Shown: in pieces, positions 8,740-17,165 of the stretch
Layout: each line of letters starts with the position of its first letter
Numbering within the stretch: the stretch's first letter is position 1
Origin: Roseimaritima sediminicola
GTDB lineage: Bacteria > Planctomycetota > Planctomycetia > Pirellulales > Pirellulaceae
DNA length: 46,552 bases
Direction of reading: 5' to 3'
NCBI RefSeq assembly: GCF_009618275.1
Contig: NZ_WIAD01000047.1
Location: forward strand, 1-46,552
The notes under the pieces: model-generated
Databases searched by the model: none
The model's input: the letters and a program-made list of their open reading frames with translations, nothing else
What the model was told of the DNA's origin: nothing
Made by a program: the position numbers and the translations under genes

Positions 8740-8804
8740 CGATCCGGCCGGGGCAAACGGCGAAGGTAAACCAAGCGGTCCAAGACGACTCTCCACAGAC
8801 TCCT

Positions 8805-8836
8805 CGGCAAGTCGGCAAGTCGGCAAGTCGGCAAGT
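8805..8836. repeat. 8-bp tandem repeat, four copies, at the 5' end of the GNAT-like gene
   Basis: CGGCAAGT is repeated four times without interruption. Eight is not a multiple of three, so copy-number change would shift the reading frame if translation begins at the ATG at 8856, or alter leader spacing if it begins at 8739. Confidence 0.9.
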
Positions 8837-8880
8837 CGGAAAAAGTCCTTCGGCATGGGGACCTGCTGACTGAAGTCTAG

Positions 8881-9015
8881 ATGGCGGCAACGGCCGGTTT
8901 CCCGTCTGACGGGGCTACTGGCAGCAAAACTTGCAGGCATTGCGAAGGCTGTAGCGGCCAACGGGTTTGTAGCGATTGCGGTGGCCGGATGCATCGTGCC
9001 CGCGCGGTTCGTTAA
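8881..9015 (+). CDS. candidate 44-residue cysteine-rich (zinc-ribbon-like) mini-protein
   Basis: An ATG at 8881 directly after an in-frame TAG opens a 44-codon frame ending in TAA at 9013-9015. Its middle reads CRHCEGCSGQRVCSDCGG, giving three cysteines spaced by two residues, then a second CxxC pair six residues later, followed by a Gly-Gly and a basic tail. That spacing resembles DnaJ-type or zinc-ribbon knuckles. It is divergent from the GNAT-like gene. No good ribosome binding site is visible, and the open frame on the opposite strand shows that chance GC-rich frames are common here, so this remains a candidate. Confidence 0.35.
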   Translation: MAATAGFPSDGATGSKTCRHCEGCSGQRVCSDCGGRMHRARAVR

Positions 9016-9213
9016 GCCGTATCGCTGGTATCGATCAGGACAGGATCGCCCCGGCAAAAAACGCGGCAAAGCGGTATTTCGACTACATAAACTGTTGAGT
9101 CGCGCGGTTTGACGGATACCATCGAAACCGTGGCTGCTCGCCGCGGGTGTGTTGCCCGTGATGGATGGGATCGGCCAGTTGTGGAACAACAAACATGATG
9201 AGACGCGTTCGAT

Positions 9214-9762
9214 ATGAGCGATACGCACCCTGTAACTGACGAAGTCGATTTGTTGCTGGACAACGCACGCTTGCGGGACGAGCTGGAGCCCTACGTTGAC
9301 GAATCGGTCGACGGCACGGTCCGCATGCCGCTGAATGCCGAAAACGAGTATCTGGCTTCGATGTTGGCTTGGGAGCGAGCGCCGGCAATGCCGATCGCCA
9401 AATGGTTTGATCCGCCTTTGCAACTGCCGCACCCCGAATCGTTGTCCGACCAACAGATCCACGAACTGCTCGAGCGGACGATCACGCAACTGCGTCAAGC
9501 CCACGTGATGCTCGAGTGCACCGAACACCTTTCGGACCGGCAACTGTACACCATCATCGTTCGCGACATCCTGCCCTGTTGCGAAAAGAAAGTCGACCTG
9601 CCGCACAACTATCTGTACTGGCGTTGCTTGGACGACGATGACGACCACACCTGGCTGCGCTACTACGCCTCGGCCGTCGAACGGCGTCGCTGGCAAGAAG
9701 CCACCGGCCAGGCTCCCCCGCCCAGCGAAACGCCGCCCTACCCGCGAAATACGCCCCGCTGA
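9214..9762 (+). CDS. hypothetical protein, 182 residues
   Basis: Not recognised. It is a soluble, acidic protein without signal peptide or membrane segment. A predicted helical centre (LSDQQIHELLERTITQLRQAHVMLECTEHLSDRQ is part of it, residues about 76-110) is followed by LYTIIVRDILP, a pair of cysteines (residues about 121-122), a Leu-Tyr-Trp-Arg-Cys stretch, a run of five aspartates and a Pro-rich tail. Codon use matches its neighbours and the frame is clean, so it is very likely expressed. It ends just before a repeat that overlaps the end of the convergent propeller/hydrolase gene. Confidence 0.75.
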   Translation: MSDTHPVTDEVDLLLDNARLRDELEPYVDESVDGTVRMPLNAENEYLASMLAWERAPAMPIAKWFDPPLQLPHPESLSDQQIHELLERTITQLRQAHVMLECTEHLSDRQLYTIIVRDILPCCEKKVDLPHNYLYWRCLDDDDDHTWLRYYASAVERRRWQEATGQAPPPSETPPYPRNTPR

Positions 9763-9770
9763 GCAAACCG

Positions 9771-9844
9771 GGGCTATCGCCCAGACGGCTCAGAGTGGGA
9801 ACCGGGCTCAGAGTGGGAACCGGGGCTATCGCCCAACCGGCTCA
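9771..9844. repeat. composite direct repeat at convergent gene ends
   Basis: GGGCTATCGCCCA occurs at 9771 and again at 9823, and between them the 18-bp unit CTCAGAGTGGGAACCGGG is repeated in tandem (9789 and 9807). The second GGGCTATCGCCC contains the TAG stop codon (minus strand, 9826-9828) of the propeller/hydrolase gene. Confidence 0.85.
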
Positions 9845-11874
9845 ATTAGGAAACGCTCGAAGAACGCGTAGATGGCGGCGTTGGACTGGGCGTTGGGGGA
9901 GTGCTCGGGACGATTGGTCATCGCGACCCGGTCCTCGTATCCCAGCAGCCGATTGACGGCAATCGTGTGGTTCAGGGCGAGCCAGCGCTCGGGCGGGTCC
10001 TCCGATCCGCCGGAAACCAAAAACGGCCGCGGCGCCATGAGCGCATGCAGCTCGTGCAGGTCGCGGCCCTCGGCAACCAACTGCGGATACAGTCCGCGGG
10101 CTGGGTTCTCTTTGGTGATCATGCCGCGTTTTCGCCAGGGCCGCGGGTGGTAGCCCAGGTAGTACGGCTCCCAGTAATTCACGCTCGGTCGCGATTCGTC
10201 GAACACGATGCCCGGGTCCGACCAGGCGGCGCAGGCGAATTTGTCGAACAGGCAGGACGCGAACATCGCCCACTTGCCGCCAAAGGAATGCCCGACGATC
10301 CCGATCCGCTGCGAGTCCACCTCGGGGCGGTTGGCCAACGCGTGCCAGGCGTTGGCCGCGGCATAGCCCAGCATCGACAGCGGCTGGACCGTGGCCCGGT
10401 CAATGTGCGGATGGAACAGCGCGTAGGTTTTCGAAGCGGTGGCCTCGCTGGTCCCCAGCGACAGTGTCACGAACCCGCGCCGAGCCAGCTGGAGGGCGAA
10501 GTCGCGGTAGGGTTTGCCCTGGCCGATCGCGGTTTCCGGTTCGTAGTACACGGTGATGACGGCCGGGTGCGGTCCCGGGCCCTCGGGCACCAACAGATAC
10601 CCTTCGGTGCGGTTCTCGGGCGTCCACTGCAAACCCACGCGATGCACGCTCAAGCCCTCCTCCCTGGTCGTCTCCAGGATTTCCAGCTGCTGGTCCTCCA
10701 TCAGGGGCGGCCACGCGCCCAGTTTTTCTTGCCACAGCTTCAGGATTTCGGCTCGTCGCCGCTGCCAGTCTTCGGCGGTTCGAACGCGACTGCCATCGGC
10801 GAATCGCAGCGGCGAGCGGTAGTCACCATAACGATCGCGATACTTCGGAGGCGGCGTAAAGGCTCCGGCCAGCGGCCCGGCCCCTTCAGCCGACTGCGCT
10901 GCATCGGCCGATTTCGGCGGGTCGGTCTCGGCGTCGTCTTCCAGGATCAAGCAATTCGAGACGTTGTTGCCGAAGGTGTCGAATCGATCCAGCGTCCAGA
11001 CGACGCGTTTGGTCTCCGGTTCTACCTCGATCAACAGCGGCTGGCCCGGCCCGGCGTGGCAGTTGCCGATAACGCGGTTTCCGTTGGCCAGCACCTGCAC
11101 CGTGGTGACCCACGCCAGGGTGATCCCGGGCAGGTCGTGCTGGCGGATCTGCCACACGATCTGACCTTCCGGATCGACTTCTAGGACACTGTGCCCGTTG
11201 CCCGTTCCGATCAGCGTGTTACCGCCCGCCAGTCGCAGGGCCGAGAAGACTTTGTTGCCAAACGCGTCCGGACCGTGTCCCGGGGCGGGTTCGCGGTCGA
11301 ACAGCGGAACGCGGTACTGCCAAACGATGTGTCCCGCCGCGTCGTATTCGCGCACCGTGCCGTCGGCTTCGTGGCAGACCAGGTAGTGGCCGCTGGCCAG
11401 TTTTCGGGCCAGTCGCGTATCGGTATGCGGGTGCGGGTTTTCCACGACCAACGGCACGGTGTGGACGATTCGACCCTGCCGATCGACTTCGATGATCCGC
11501 CGCCGCCCGCTCTCGGCGATCATCACCGTGCCATCGTCCAGGGGCTGGAAACCGTGGATCTCCACCGGCCCGCTTTGTTCGCCTTCGGCACCGGCGGCGT
11601 CGTATTTCCAAACAACCTGTTTGCTCTCGCGGTCGATCTCCACGACCGCCGCCTTGCCCTGCTGGACCATCAGGTTGCCGTTGTCCAGCACATGCAGGTC
11701 ATGAATCGGCCCCCAGGGCCGCTGCCACTCGATGGCTCCTCCGGTGTCCAGGATGACCAACCGTCCGTTGCCGTGCAAAGCCACACGATGATCCGCGGAC
11801 ACCGCAGCCGGGAACCAGAACAAACCGCACCACAAGAGGAGAAAGCGGCGAGCAGAAGCAGAAAGGGGACGCAT
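9826..11874 (-). CDS. secreted beta-propeller / alpha-beta hydrolase fusion protein
   Basis: Predicted exported protein of 682 residues. A Sec signal peptide (LLLWCGLFWFPAAVSA) starts at the ATG at 11874; a TTG two codons earlier is less likely. Residues about 28-310 form repeated strands of PQQ/arylsulfotransferase-propeller type (for example IIEVDRQGRIVHTVPLV, VREYDAAGHIVWQY, VLEVDPEGQIVWQI). Residues about 340-682 are an alpha/beta hydrolase with nucleophile elbow GHSFGGKWAM (Ser near 528), an acidic residue in SGGSEDPPERW and a histidine in RPEHSPNA, giving a plausible Ser-Asp-His triad as in acetyl-xylan or glucuronoyl esterase-like enzymes. The substrate is unknown; a polysaccharide ester is a reasonable guess. 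The TAG stop lies inside a repeat. Confidence 0.8.
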   Translation of the reverse strand: MRPLSASARRFLLLWCGLFWFPAAVSADHRVALHGNGRLVILDTGGAIEWQRPWGPIHDLHVLDNGNLMVQQGKAAVVEIDRESKQVVWKYDAAGAEGEQSGPVEIHGFQPLDDGTVMIAESGRRRIIEVDRQGRIVHTVPLVVENPHPHTDTRLARKLASGHYLVCHEADGTVREYDAAGHIVWQYRVPLFDREPAPGHGPDAFGNKVFSALRLAGGNTLIGTGNGHSVLEVDPEGQIVWQIRQHDLPGITLAWVTTVQVLANGNRVIGNCHAGPGQPLLIEVEPETKRVVWTLDRFDTFGNNVSNCLILEDDAETDPPKSADAAQSAEGAGPLAGAFTPPPKYRDRYGDYRSPLRFADGSRVRTAEDWQRRRAEILKLWQEKLGAWPPLMEDQQLEILETTREEGLSVHRVGLQWTPENRTEGYLLVPEGPGPHPAVITVYYEPETAIGQGKPYRDFALQLARRGFVTLSLGTSEATASKTYALFHPHIDRATVQPLSMLGYAAANAWHALANRPEVDSQRIGIVGHSFGGKWAMFASCLFDKFACAAWSDPGIVFDESRPSVNYWEPYYLGYHPRPWRKRGMITKENPARGLYPQLVAEGRDLHELHALMAPRPFLVSGGSEDPPERWLALNHTIAVNRLLGYEDRVAMTNRPEHSPNAQSNAAIYAFFERFLIEPVGR

Positions 11875-12169
11875 TGGCAAAACCTGTCAAAAGGGTCCGG
11901 TGGGAGGAACGGGGCGGGTGGAAAGGACAGACAAGGGTGGGGCGGACAGAGAGCGTGGGCAGACGGAGACGTCTCAATCGTACCCGAGCGGCAAAGCATA
12001 CCACAAATGCGGATCGTGAACGAAATGCGGGTTGCGAATGTTGCCGCGCCGCGCCGGCGGTGACTCGCCCGGTTGCCGCCCGCTGGACACTGGCCCGCGA
12101 CGGGCAGTCGGCTAGGATAAAAACATCCTGTCTTCGCTCGCTTCTCTCTCGCACGGTCAATAACCGGGT

Positions 12170-13435
12170 ATGAACAACCGCCCCCTTTCCCCAACCGAGC
12201 CCTTGTCGACGTACCTTGCCAGGGGCTGGCGTTCGCCCGTTTGGACGCCGGTGGGTTGGCGGCGAATCGTTTGCGGCCTGTTGAGTGTCGGGATCGGTGT
12301 GGGCCTGGGAGCGGTCGACGGGGTGGCCGGACCGCTGGCTCCGCAGCCGTTGGTCCAGCCGCCCGAGGATGGGCCGCCCGAGGATGGGCCGGCGGTGCAG
12401 AACGCTGACGAAGTGGCTGCGGAGGAGCAAGAGGAGGACGTGGTGATCGCCGCGCCGCTGTCCGGTCCGACCGCTGCGCTGGAGATACCGGTACCGGCGG
12501 GCGAGTCCGACAGCGAAAACGCGGACCACGGCGAAAACGCGGACCACGGCGCCGCGGGTCAGCCTGCCGAGCAAGCGTCTGCCGAGGCCGACCACGCGGA
12601 GTCCTCCGGCGCCGAAAACCAGGACGCGACGGCCGCGACGCTGCGAAAGCTGGGCCCCTTTCTGGCGGCCGCCGAAACGGGCCTGAAACGCTTCGACACC
12701 GAGATCGAAGGCTACACCTGTTTGCTGATCAAGCGCGAGCGGATCGACGGCGACTTGAGCGATCATCAGTTCTTGTGGATGAAGGTCCGCGAGCGGCGTG
12801 AGCACAAGGAAGAATTAATTACTCCGCAAAGTGTCTACATCCGTTTTCTTAAACCCGCCTACCTGGCCGGCCGCGAGATCCTGTATGTAGAAAACGAGCG
12901 CAACGGTCAAGCGCTGGCGCGAAAGGGCGGGCGGCGGTTGCCGAACCTGACGCTGACCATCCGGCCGGACAGCCCCGTCGCGCTCTCGCAGAGCCGCCAG
13001 CCGGTCACCCGGGCGGGCCTGCGGTTTCTGCTGGAAGACCTGGTCGACAGCATGCGCAACCGACTGGATCCTACCCAGTGCGTCTTAAACGAATACCAAT
13101 CGGCCCAGATGGACGGCCGCCCCTGCCGTCACTTCGAGGTCAAGCAGTTGATCCGCAAGCCGGAGGCGGAGTTTTACATCGCGCGGGTTCTGCTGGACGA
13201 ACAACTGCGGCTGCCGGTGTACTTCGCCTCGTACGATTGGCCTGCCGAGCCCGGTGGCAAGCCGGTGCTGCAGGAGGAGTACATCTTCACGCGGTTGAAG
13301 CTGAATCCGGGACTCACAGACGAAGACTTTCGTCGCGACCATCCCGAGTACCGCTTTGCCGAAGAGGACGATGACGAACCGGACGACCAGCTGAAGCAGC
13401 AACTGGCCGATCCCGAAGCCAGCAAGCGGTTGTAG
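12170..13435 (+). CDS. DUF1571 domain protein, probably exported
   Basis: Protein of 421 residues from an ATG. A hydrophobic segment after a basic start (GWRRIVCGLLSVGIGVGLGAV) suggests export. An acidic linker (about 55-155) contains two exact in-frame duplications (PPEDG twice, ENADHG twice). The C-terminal half is the DUF1571 domain: YTCLLIKRERIDG, PQSVYIRFLKPAYLAGREIL, ARKGGRRLPNLTL, then TRLKLNPGLTDEDF. DUF1571 is widespread in planctomycetes and of unknown function, with an outer-membrane lipoprotein-like fold suggested by its strand pattern (inference). It stands alone, divergent from the propeller/hydrolase gene, with 295 bp between starts and no clear promoter match. Confidence 0.85.
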   Translation: MNNRPLSPTEPLSTYLARGWRSPVWTPVGWRRIVCGLLSVGIGVGLGAVDGVAGPLAPQPLVQPPEDGPPEDGPAVQNADEVAAEEQEEDVVIAAPLSGPTAALEIPVPAGESDSENADHGENADHGAAGQPAEQASAEADHAESSGAENQDATAATLRKLGPFLAAAETGLKRFDTEIEGYTCLLIKRERIDGDLSDHQFLWMKVRERREHKEELITPQSVYIRFLKPAYLAGREILYVENERNGQALARKGGRRLPNLTLTIRPDSPVALSQSRQPVTRAGLRFLLEDLVDSMRNRLDPTQCVLNEYQSAQMDGRPCRHFEVKQLIRKPEAEFYIARVLLDEQLRLPVYFASYDWPAEPGGKPVLQEEYIFTRLKLNPGLTDEDFRRDHPEYRFAEEDDDEPDDQLKQQLADPEASKRL

Positions 13436-13468
13436 GCAGCCAGCGAACAAGCATTCCCGCCCGCCTGC

Positions 13469-16303
13469 TCAGCGGCTGGCCTGGACGGTGTAGTTCAGCA
13501 CGCGGCGTCCGTCCTGTTCGGCCGCCCTGAGCAGCAGCGTTTTGCCGACCAGTTCCTGGCCGCCCGCGAGTGCGAATTCGCGGCGGACGCGTTGGCCGGC
13601 ATCGACCGTCACGGTGCGGCGCTGGTACTGACGACCCGGCGGGAACAACCGACAGTCGTAGCTTTGACGGGCCGCGGAGGAGTTATCCATTTCCAGGCGG
13701 ACAACCAGTTGTCCGGTCTCGTCCAGTCGCGTTGTGATCTGCACGTCCAGACCTTCTGGGCCGACGCGCAACTGGCGATACACCATGAAGGGCTGGGACG
13801 CGGGTTGCCCGAGGCGGAACTCCAGCGTGATGTCTTCGACACCGGTTTTGGCGTTGGAGCGCAGCGTCACGGGCACGTCCTGCAGGACCGCGCCGCCGCC
13901 GCGAATCTGCCAGGACAGCGGGCGGCGGGGCAGATCCCAAGCATCGTTGGCCCGCATCACCAAGTCGCCTTCGAGCGGCCGTTCGCTGGGGTTCTGTAGG
14001 CGGACGCCGACGGTCTGCGTGCGTCCCAACAGGCTATCGATCGAAGCGCGATCCAGTTCGACAGCCATGCGAAAACGCGTCATCAAGGGGTGGACACCGA
14101 CGATGAACTTGGGAATCGGTTCGGCCAGGATGCGTTGGCGTTTTCCGCGGCGATCCCGGACCGTCTCCGCGGCCTGTCGCCGGCCCCAGACCGACAGTTC
14201 CTCGACGTCTTCGCCCAAATAGATTTCTTCGACCGTGGGATTCGTATTCCAAACGATCAGGACGCAGCGCGTTCCATCGCTGAGCACGATATTGGAGCTG
14301 CCACCGGGCAAGGTAATACTGCCTTCGCGTCGCAACGTGCCGATCGTGGCGGCCGTGGTTCGCCAGGGCAGCAACATCACATCGGGCAGTCCGCTGGGCC
14401 GCAACAATCCCAGCTGTGGCGCCGTGGGGTCGGACACAAAGGCGGCCTCCACGTCGTGTCCCCGCACCGTGGCCATCCGCAAGACCAGGTCGCGAATACG
14501 CGTTGCGGTGTCGTAATCGGACTTGGGCAACGGATCCAGCAGGATCCAGGTCTTGGTTTCCGGACCGCTCTGCGCCGCTTGTTGTTCGATGGCCAGGTAG
14601 GCATCCAGTTCTGCGGCGGTAAAGGCTTGTGGCTCGCTGCGAACGACGGCCTTCCAGGCTCGCTGCGAGGCCGGTGGCTGGGGCTCGAGCCAGGGCCATG
14701 AGAGCACCATGTTCAGCGGTTGGCCGTATCCCTGCAGGCCACGATTGATGTCCTCGACCGTTTCTTTTAGTCCGCCGCGATCCAGGAAACTGAAGTCGCG
14801 TTCGCTGCCCAGCTGCCACCAGCGAACCTTCATGGTCAGGCGTCCCATCAGGGTTTCCAGCAGCGGTTGCCAGGTGTCTTGATCGCGAAACACGTTGACC
14901 GCCGGCACCGCTCTCCGGGCGTCGATCTCCGCCGCCGTCCCAGCCGGGGGCTGATCCAACACGCCAACCACCTGGATCCCGCTTTCCAGGGAGCGGTTCA
15001 TCATCCAGGCCAATTGATCGCTGGCATCGGCATCCTGGCCGTCGATCCAGCAGGGATATTTCAGCCAGCCCACGTGGCAGTCGCGCAACCATTCCGGCAG
15101 TACGCGCAGGTCGCCGTGCGGGGCCCCGCGGGGCAGCGTCCAACCGAACGGCCCGCCCGGGCCATCCAGTGGATCGATGATCGCCAGCGAGGTTTCGGTT
15201 TTCAGCGCACTGCGATCGGCCGCCAACAATTCCGCCGTCACGCGGTAGTATCCCGGCGGCAGATCCGTCAGGGTCCAGGTCGCTTGGCCGCCGTAGGCCA
15301 ACAATCGCGACCGGTCGGCATGTGTAAGCACTGCGGCCAAGTGTTCGGCGATGGGGCGATCGAACGCGTCCCACAGTCGAAACTGGATCGACGCCTCGGC
15401 GAAACGCAGGCCCATCGCCTCGGCGGTAATCGTTACCGCGTCGCCGCTGGCATACAGCCCCGTGGTCCGAGAACCATACACGTGCAACTGAGGGAATTGA
15501 AACAACCGCACTTGATCGAAATCCACATCGCCGCGGATATCGGTTCCGGCGCCGGTCGGTTCAACCCTCAACCGCAGCACCGCTTCGGTACAGTTCTCGG
15601 GCGGAGCGACCGCCCCGGTGTCCACGGTGGTCCAGGGCGTGGTCGTCCCCACGGCCGGGGTCGCGACGGTTTTCAGCGGCGCTCCGTCGGCGTCCAGGAA
15701 AACCAGTTCGGCCCAGCCCGAATTGGACTCCAGCCCCTCGGTGCGAAGTCGCGTGCTGAGCACATAGCTGTACATGTTGCTGACCGGAAAGGGGGGGCTT
15801 TGCAGCATCGCGCCGCCCCCGTCCAGACTGACGCGAAGAAAATCGCTGCTGACGCGATCGGCCAGCGAGGGCGGCAAACCCGGCAGGGCCTGACCGACGG
15901 CGCGGGCCAGCCGGTTCCAGCGACTCGGTACGGCCGGCATCCAGGGTGGGGTGGCCGCCAGTTTCAGGCGGGTCTGGACCCATAACCGCAGCAGTGCCGC
16001 ATCGGCGCTTTGGGCGAACGCCTCCAGGCCGGTTTTCTCGGACTGGATCTCGATCTTTACGTAACTGGGATAATCGCGACCTCGGCGCCGTTGCCAGCGA
16101 TCGGGCCAGCGGTCGTAGTTGCGATCCTCATCGCGGCCGAAGTCCCATCGCTGGACGACCTGGCCGTTGGACAGCTTGACCGCGGGGACGGCCAGCGGCG
16201 GCGGGGCCGCGGCTTGGGTCCGCGCCGGCATCGCCAACGACTGCACCATAGCCACCAGCAGGCAAGTGCTTAGAATAGCGGCGTTGATACGGGTGACTTG
16301 CAC
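13469..16303 (-). CDS. large secreted protein with carbohydrate-binding-like and TIM-barrel-like regions
   Basis: About 944 residues, not matched to a named family. I take the GTG before QVTRINAAILSTCLLVAMVQ, which gives a Sec signal peptide; an ATG at 16390 would add 29 basic residues and overlap the divergent gene. Residues about 45-290 look like a jelly-roll carbohydrate-binding module (WDFGRDEDRNYDRWPDRW, then VDFDQVRLFQFP). About 380-720 resembles a glycoside-hydrolase-type barrel (WLRDCHVGWLKYPCW, KVRWWQLGSERDFSF), but I cannot assign catalytic residues. The last 200 residues are beta-rich. It probably acts in the periplasm or at the surface on glycans; this is inference. Confidence 0.7.
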   Translation of the reverse strand: MQVTRINAAILSTCLLVAMVQSLAMPARTQAAAPPPLAVPAVKLSNGQVVQRWDFGRDEDRNYDRWPDRWQRRRGRDYPSYVKIEIQSEKTGLEAFAQSADAALLRLWVQTRLKLAATPPWMPAVPSRWNRLARAVGQALPGLPPSLADRVSSDFLRVSLDGGGAMLQSPPFPVSNMYSYVLSTRLRTEGLESNSGWAELVFLDADGAPLKTVATPAVGTTTPWTTVDTGAVAPPENCTEAVLRLRVEPTGAGTDIRGDVDFDQVRLFQFPQLHVYGSRTTGLYASGDAVTITAEAMGLRFAEASIQFRLWDAFDRPIAEHLAAVLTHADRSRLLAYGGQATWTLTDLPPGYYRVTAELLAADRSALKTETSLAIIDPLDGPGGPFGWTLPRGAPHGDLRVLPEWLRDCHVGWLKYPCWIDGQDADASDQLAWMMNRSLESGIQVVGVLDQPPAGTAAEIDARRAVPAVNVFRDQDTWQPLLETLMGRLTMKVRWWQLGSERDFSFLDRGGLKETVEDINRGLQGYGQPLNMVLSWPWLEPQPPASQRAWKAVVRSEPQAFTAAELDAYLAIEQQAAQSGPETKTWILLDPLPKSDYDTATRIRDLVLRMATVRGHDVEAAFVSDPTAPQLGLLRPSGLPDVMLLPWRTTAATIGTLRREGSITLPGGSSNIVLSDGTRCVLIVWNTNPTVEEIYLGEDVEELSVWGRRQAAETVRDRRGKRQRILAEPIPKFIVGVHPLMTRFRMAVELDRASIDSLLGRTQTVGVRLQNPSERPLEGDLVMRANDAWDLPRRPLSWQIRGGGAVLQDVPVTLRSNAKTGVEDITLEFRLGQPASQPFMVYRQLRVGPEGLDVQITTRLDETGQLVVRLEMDNSSAARQSYDCRLFPPGRQYQRRTVTVDAGQRVRREFALAGGQELVGKTLLLRAAEQDGRRVLNYTVQASR

Positions 16304-16381
16304 TTCGGCGTCGCGTGGGGTTGCAGGTTTCCAGACAGGTTTTTTCGCGATTCTTCGTTCCTGACACAGCCACACTCCGCC

Positions 16382-17158
16382 GTGCCGCAACTAAAAATCT
16401 CAGCTCGTTTGACCGCGTTTGGTTTGCCGCTTAAGAAAGCATTGCACGCCGCGGCGCGCAGTGGGGTCGCCGCTGTAGAGATCGACGCTCGCAACGACCT
16501 GCGTCCATCCGAATTAACCGATACGGCTTGCCGCCAGCTGAGGAAAATGCTGGATGATCTGAATTTGCGGGTCAGTTCGGTGCGATTCCAGACGCGGCGC
16601 GGCTATGACGTCCTGCCGCGGCTGAACGAACGCGTCGATGCGACCAAGGCGGCCATGCGGATGGCTTACCGCCTGGGCTGCAATGTTGTAGTCAACCAGA
16701 TCGGCCGCGTCCCCGAAGACACGGCCAGCCCGGCCTGCTCCCAGCTCGAAGCCGTGCTCAGCGACCTGGGCCGCTACGGGGCCCGTGTCGGAGCCCTGCT
16801 GGCCGCCGAAACCGGCACCGAGCCGGGCGAGCGGCTGGCCCGGTTGCTGGACGTCGACGAACAATCCTTTACCGGCGTGGCCTTCAATCCCGGCAACCTG
16901 ATCGTCAACGGCTTCTCCGTCGATGAAGCCCTGCAGGCGCTGGCCGACCGCGTGCAGTTGGTCGTCGCTCGCGACGGAGTGCAAGACCTGGCGGCCGGTC
17001 GCGGCGTCGGCGTTCCGCTGGGCCAGGGCACGGCCGACTTTCCCGAAATCCTGGGACGCCTCGAAGATCAACAGTACCGCGGCTGGTTCGTCGTCGGCGA
17101 CGAAGGTGATCCGCCGGACGAAGTGTCTCGCAATACGCAATACCTCCTCAACCTGTGA
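16382..17158 (+). CDS. sugar phosphate isomerase/epimerase (xylose isomerase-like TIM barrel)
   Basis: Predicted 258-residue AP-endonuclease-2/xylose-isomerase-like barrel. It begins at a GTG: PQLKISARLTAFGLPLKKAL is the usual family start, followed by HAAARSGVAAVEIDARNDLRP. Other barrel strands are seen in MAYRLGCNVVVNQIG, FTGVAFNPGNLIVNG and VQLVVARDG. The C-terminal part ends YRGWFVVGDEGDPPDEV, a typical last strand. An upstream TTG would add 28 residues without similarity. It is the first gene of a tight group: the YgfZ-like gene starts 7 bases after its stop. The true sugar substrate is unknown. Confidence 0.85.
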   Translation: MPQLKISARLTAFGLPLKKALHAAARSGVAAVEIDARNDLRPSELTDTACRQLRKMLDDLNLRVSSVRFQTRRGYDVLPRLNERVDATKAAMRMAYRLGCNVVVNQIGRVPEDTASPACSQLEAVLSDLGRYGARVGALLAAETGTEPGERLARLLDVDEQSFTGVAFNPGNLIVNGFSVDEALQALADRVQLVVARDGVQDLAAGRGVGVPLGQGTADFPEILGRLEDQQYRGWFVVGDEGDPPDEVSRNTQYLLNL

Positions 17159-17165
17159 AGAACCG

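Noticed and set aside
8740-9696. N-terminal extension of the GNAT-like protein to 561 residues
   Set aside because: The added part is antisense to the 182-residue gene and shows no similarity to GNAT proteins.
9901-11184. 427-codon open frame on the plus strand
   Set aside because: Antisense to the propeller/hydrolase gene; low-complexity composition.
14867-15985. 372-codon open frame on the plus strand
   Set aside because: Antisense to the large secreted protein; no signal or domain.
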